Shown here one piece after another: positions 63,171 to 64,000 of a DNA stretch of 64,000 bases. Location of the stretch: positions 2,666,001 through 2,730,000 of the forward strand of contig OY762508.1 in NCBI GenBank assembly GCA_963665975.1, given 5' to 3'. The notes below the pieces were generated by a model that was not told the DNA's origin, searched no databases, and was given only the letters and a program-made list of their open reading frames with translations. The DNA comes from G963665975 sp963665975 (GTDB taxonomy: Bacteria > Bacteroidota > Rhodothermia > Rhodothermales > Bin80). Within the stretch, counting starts at the first letter, position 1, and every line of letters starts with the position of its first letter. A program made the position numbers and the translations under genes.

Positions 63171-63803
63171 CTACAATGTCACAAAGCGTTCCAGGCGGGC
63201 TACTTCGTCGTCATCAACATATTTCCCAATTTCGCGTCGGAACTGCAGAATGTTGGTATACGGCCGGTATTCCTTGAATTCGTGGAGCATCCTCTTACCC
63301 ACTCCCGGAATGCTGAGAATGTGTTCGTCGGTTGCCGTGTTCAGGTTGATAGGTACGAACACATATTGCTCCAGGCGCGCTACTTCGTCGTCGTCCACAT
63401 ACTTGCCAATTTCACGTCGGAATTGAGCAATAGCGATATAGGGGCGGTACTCTTCAAATTCGTGCGCCATCCGGGGACCGACGCCCGGAATAAGCAGGAT
63501 TTCGGCGCGTGACGCAGTATTCAGGTTGATGGGTACGCTGAGCCTGGCATAGAGACTGTCGGTGGCCTCGCGACCGATCGCGGGCGTTATTACCGAGTCC
63601 AGGGCCGACAAGCTGAGGTACGGGCGGTTCTTGACAATTGCAGCCACGGCGGCCTCATCCAAGTGCCGAAGCGCCAACAGTTCTGCCTTGCCGCTCAGAT
63701 TTGCATTCAGCATCGCCTGTTGTGCATCCTGCTGAGCCATCGCAGTAGTCGAGCACAACAGGATGACTACGGCGAGAGCCGCGTAATTTTTCGTTCGGGT
63801 CAT
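63171..63803 (-). CDS. Secreted helix-hairpin-helix (ComEA-like) protein
   Basis: 210 residues. A signal peptide ends near TTAMAQQD. Three HhH units follow: one degenerate at the front (LDEAAVAAIVKNRPYLSL), then two complete units with INLNTA and IPGVGPRMAHEF / IPGVGKRMLHEF. The last two units share the nearly identical segment QFRREIGKYVDDDEVARLE, which points to a recent internal duplication at the DNA level. ComEA proteins bind incoming DNA in natural transformation, though many similar HhH proteins are not linked to competence. The start overlaps the stop of the preceding gene by ATGA. Confidence 0.85.
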   Translation of the reverse strand: MTRTKNYAALAVVILLCSTTAMAQQDAQQAMLNANLSGKAELLALRHLDEAAVAAIVKNRPYLSLSALDSVITPAIGREATDSLYARLSVPINLNTASRAEILLIPGVGPRMAHEFEEYRPYIAIAQFRREIGKYVDDDEVARLEQYVFVPINLNTATDEHILSIPGVGKRMLHEFKEYRPYTNILQFRREIGKYVDDDEVARLERFVTL

Positions 63804-64000
63804 GAGGAGTCCTCGGAAGATGTAGGGGCTAGGGAAGGGTGCCTGACCGTATAGACCAGGCCGAGTAGTCCCAGATATAGCATGGTGGCCGGAGCTACCG
63901 CAGGAGTCGCTCCGCGTAGCGACTCCCAGACAAGAGATAGTCCAGTCCTTGTGGGAACCATTTCTAATTCGAATTCCGCATTGCCGGAATAATGCATCCA
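63800..64000 (-). CDS. C-terminal end of a membrane protein, cut by the window edge
   Basis: The frame is open from the right edge of the window to a TGA at 63800-63802. The visible 66 residues contain one hydrophobic helix (TMLYLGLLGLVYTV) and a short polar tail ending SSEDSS. An ATG at 63997 is not likely to be the true start, since the frame stays open upstream. It is coupled by ATGA to the HhH gene. The family is not recognised. Confidence 0.5.
   Translation of the reverse strand, partial: WMHYSGNAEFELEMVPTRTGLSLVWESLRGATPAVAPATMLYLGLLGLVYTVRHPSLAPTSSEDSS

Overview
The window reads as a chromosome segment of a Gram-negative (diderm) bacterium of the FCB group, most like the Rhodothermia side of Bacteroidota. 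The evidence is a GWxTD-domain secreted protein, a small DUF2795 protein of the type I associate with Bacteroidota, an Omp85/BamA-type outer-membrane protein, a metallopeptidase/PD40/beta-barrel protein, a class 2 dihydroorotate dehydrogenase, and a fused E2-E1 2-oxoglutarate decarboxylase (Kgd type). Base composition is moderately GC-rich, with visibly more AT-rich accessory blocks. The taxonomic call is inference from gene content only. No rRNA, tRNA or CRISPR array was recognised.

Layout. 1-4.1 kb: bioY (cut by the window edge) and metH on the minus strand. 4.3-8.1 kb: an accessory block with an unknown lipoprotein, an unknown 239-residue protein and a lipoprotein of eight Sel1 repeats followed by leucine-rich repeats. 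8.3-15.0 kb: a core plus-strand run (pgsA, ftsY, GWxTD protein, fmt, MoxR ATPase, M23 peptidase). 15.2-18.0 kb: an IS3-family remnant next to a single-chain restriction-modification enzyme. 18.4-24.2 kb: DUF2795, an Omp85 protein, a cyclic-nucleotide-binding protein, rlmD and an NAD-dependent epimerase. 24.2-30.4 kb: kgd, rpsU, rdgB, dtd and pyrD. 30.5-38.2 kb: a zincin/PD40/barrel protein, the mrdA-rodA elongasome pair and a sarcosine-oxidase-family enzyme.

38.3-47.5 kb is a decayed genomic island between that oxidase and argS. It holds a DUF5678-like protein with an aspartic protease broken by a stop codon, a second remnant of the same IS3 family, a Fic protein broken by a one-base frameshift, the tail of a phage-type integrase, a translationally coupled AlbA_2/GHKL protein plus ParA-like ATPase pair, and an intact MmeI-like Type IIL restriction-modification enzyme. 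The AlbA_2-ParA pair is the best candidate for an incompletely described system. 47.6-64 kb returns to core genes: argS, pheA, an S9 peptidase, sixA-like, a methyltransferase, a DUF2231 protein, clpB (one-base frameshift), smc, a Rid protein, a small membrane protein, a helix-hairpin-helix protein and the end of one more gene.

How the genes work together. Several groups serve one process: rodA with mrdA and the M23 peptidase in cell-wall growth; ftsY and the Omp85 protein in membrane protein delivery; fmt, argS, dtd, rpsU and rlmD in translation; rdgB and pyrD in nucleotide metabolism. The two restriction-modification enzymes, the Fic protein and the AlbA_2-ParA pair form the defence or conflict layer, and both insertion-sequence scars lie beside these genes.
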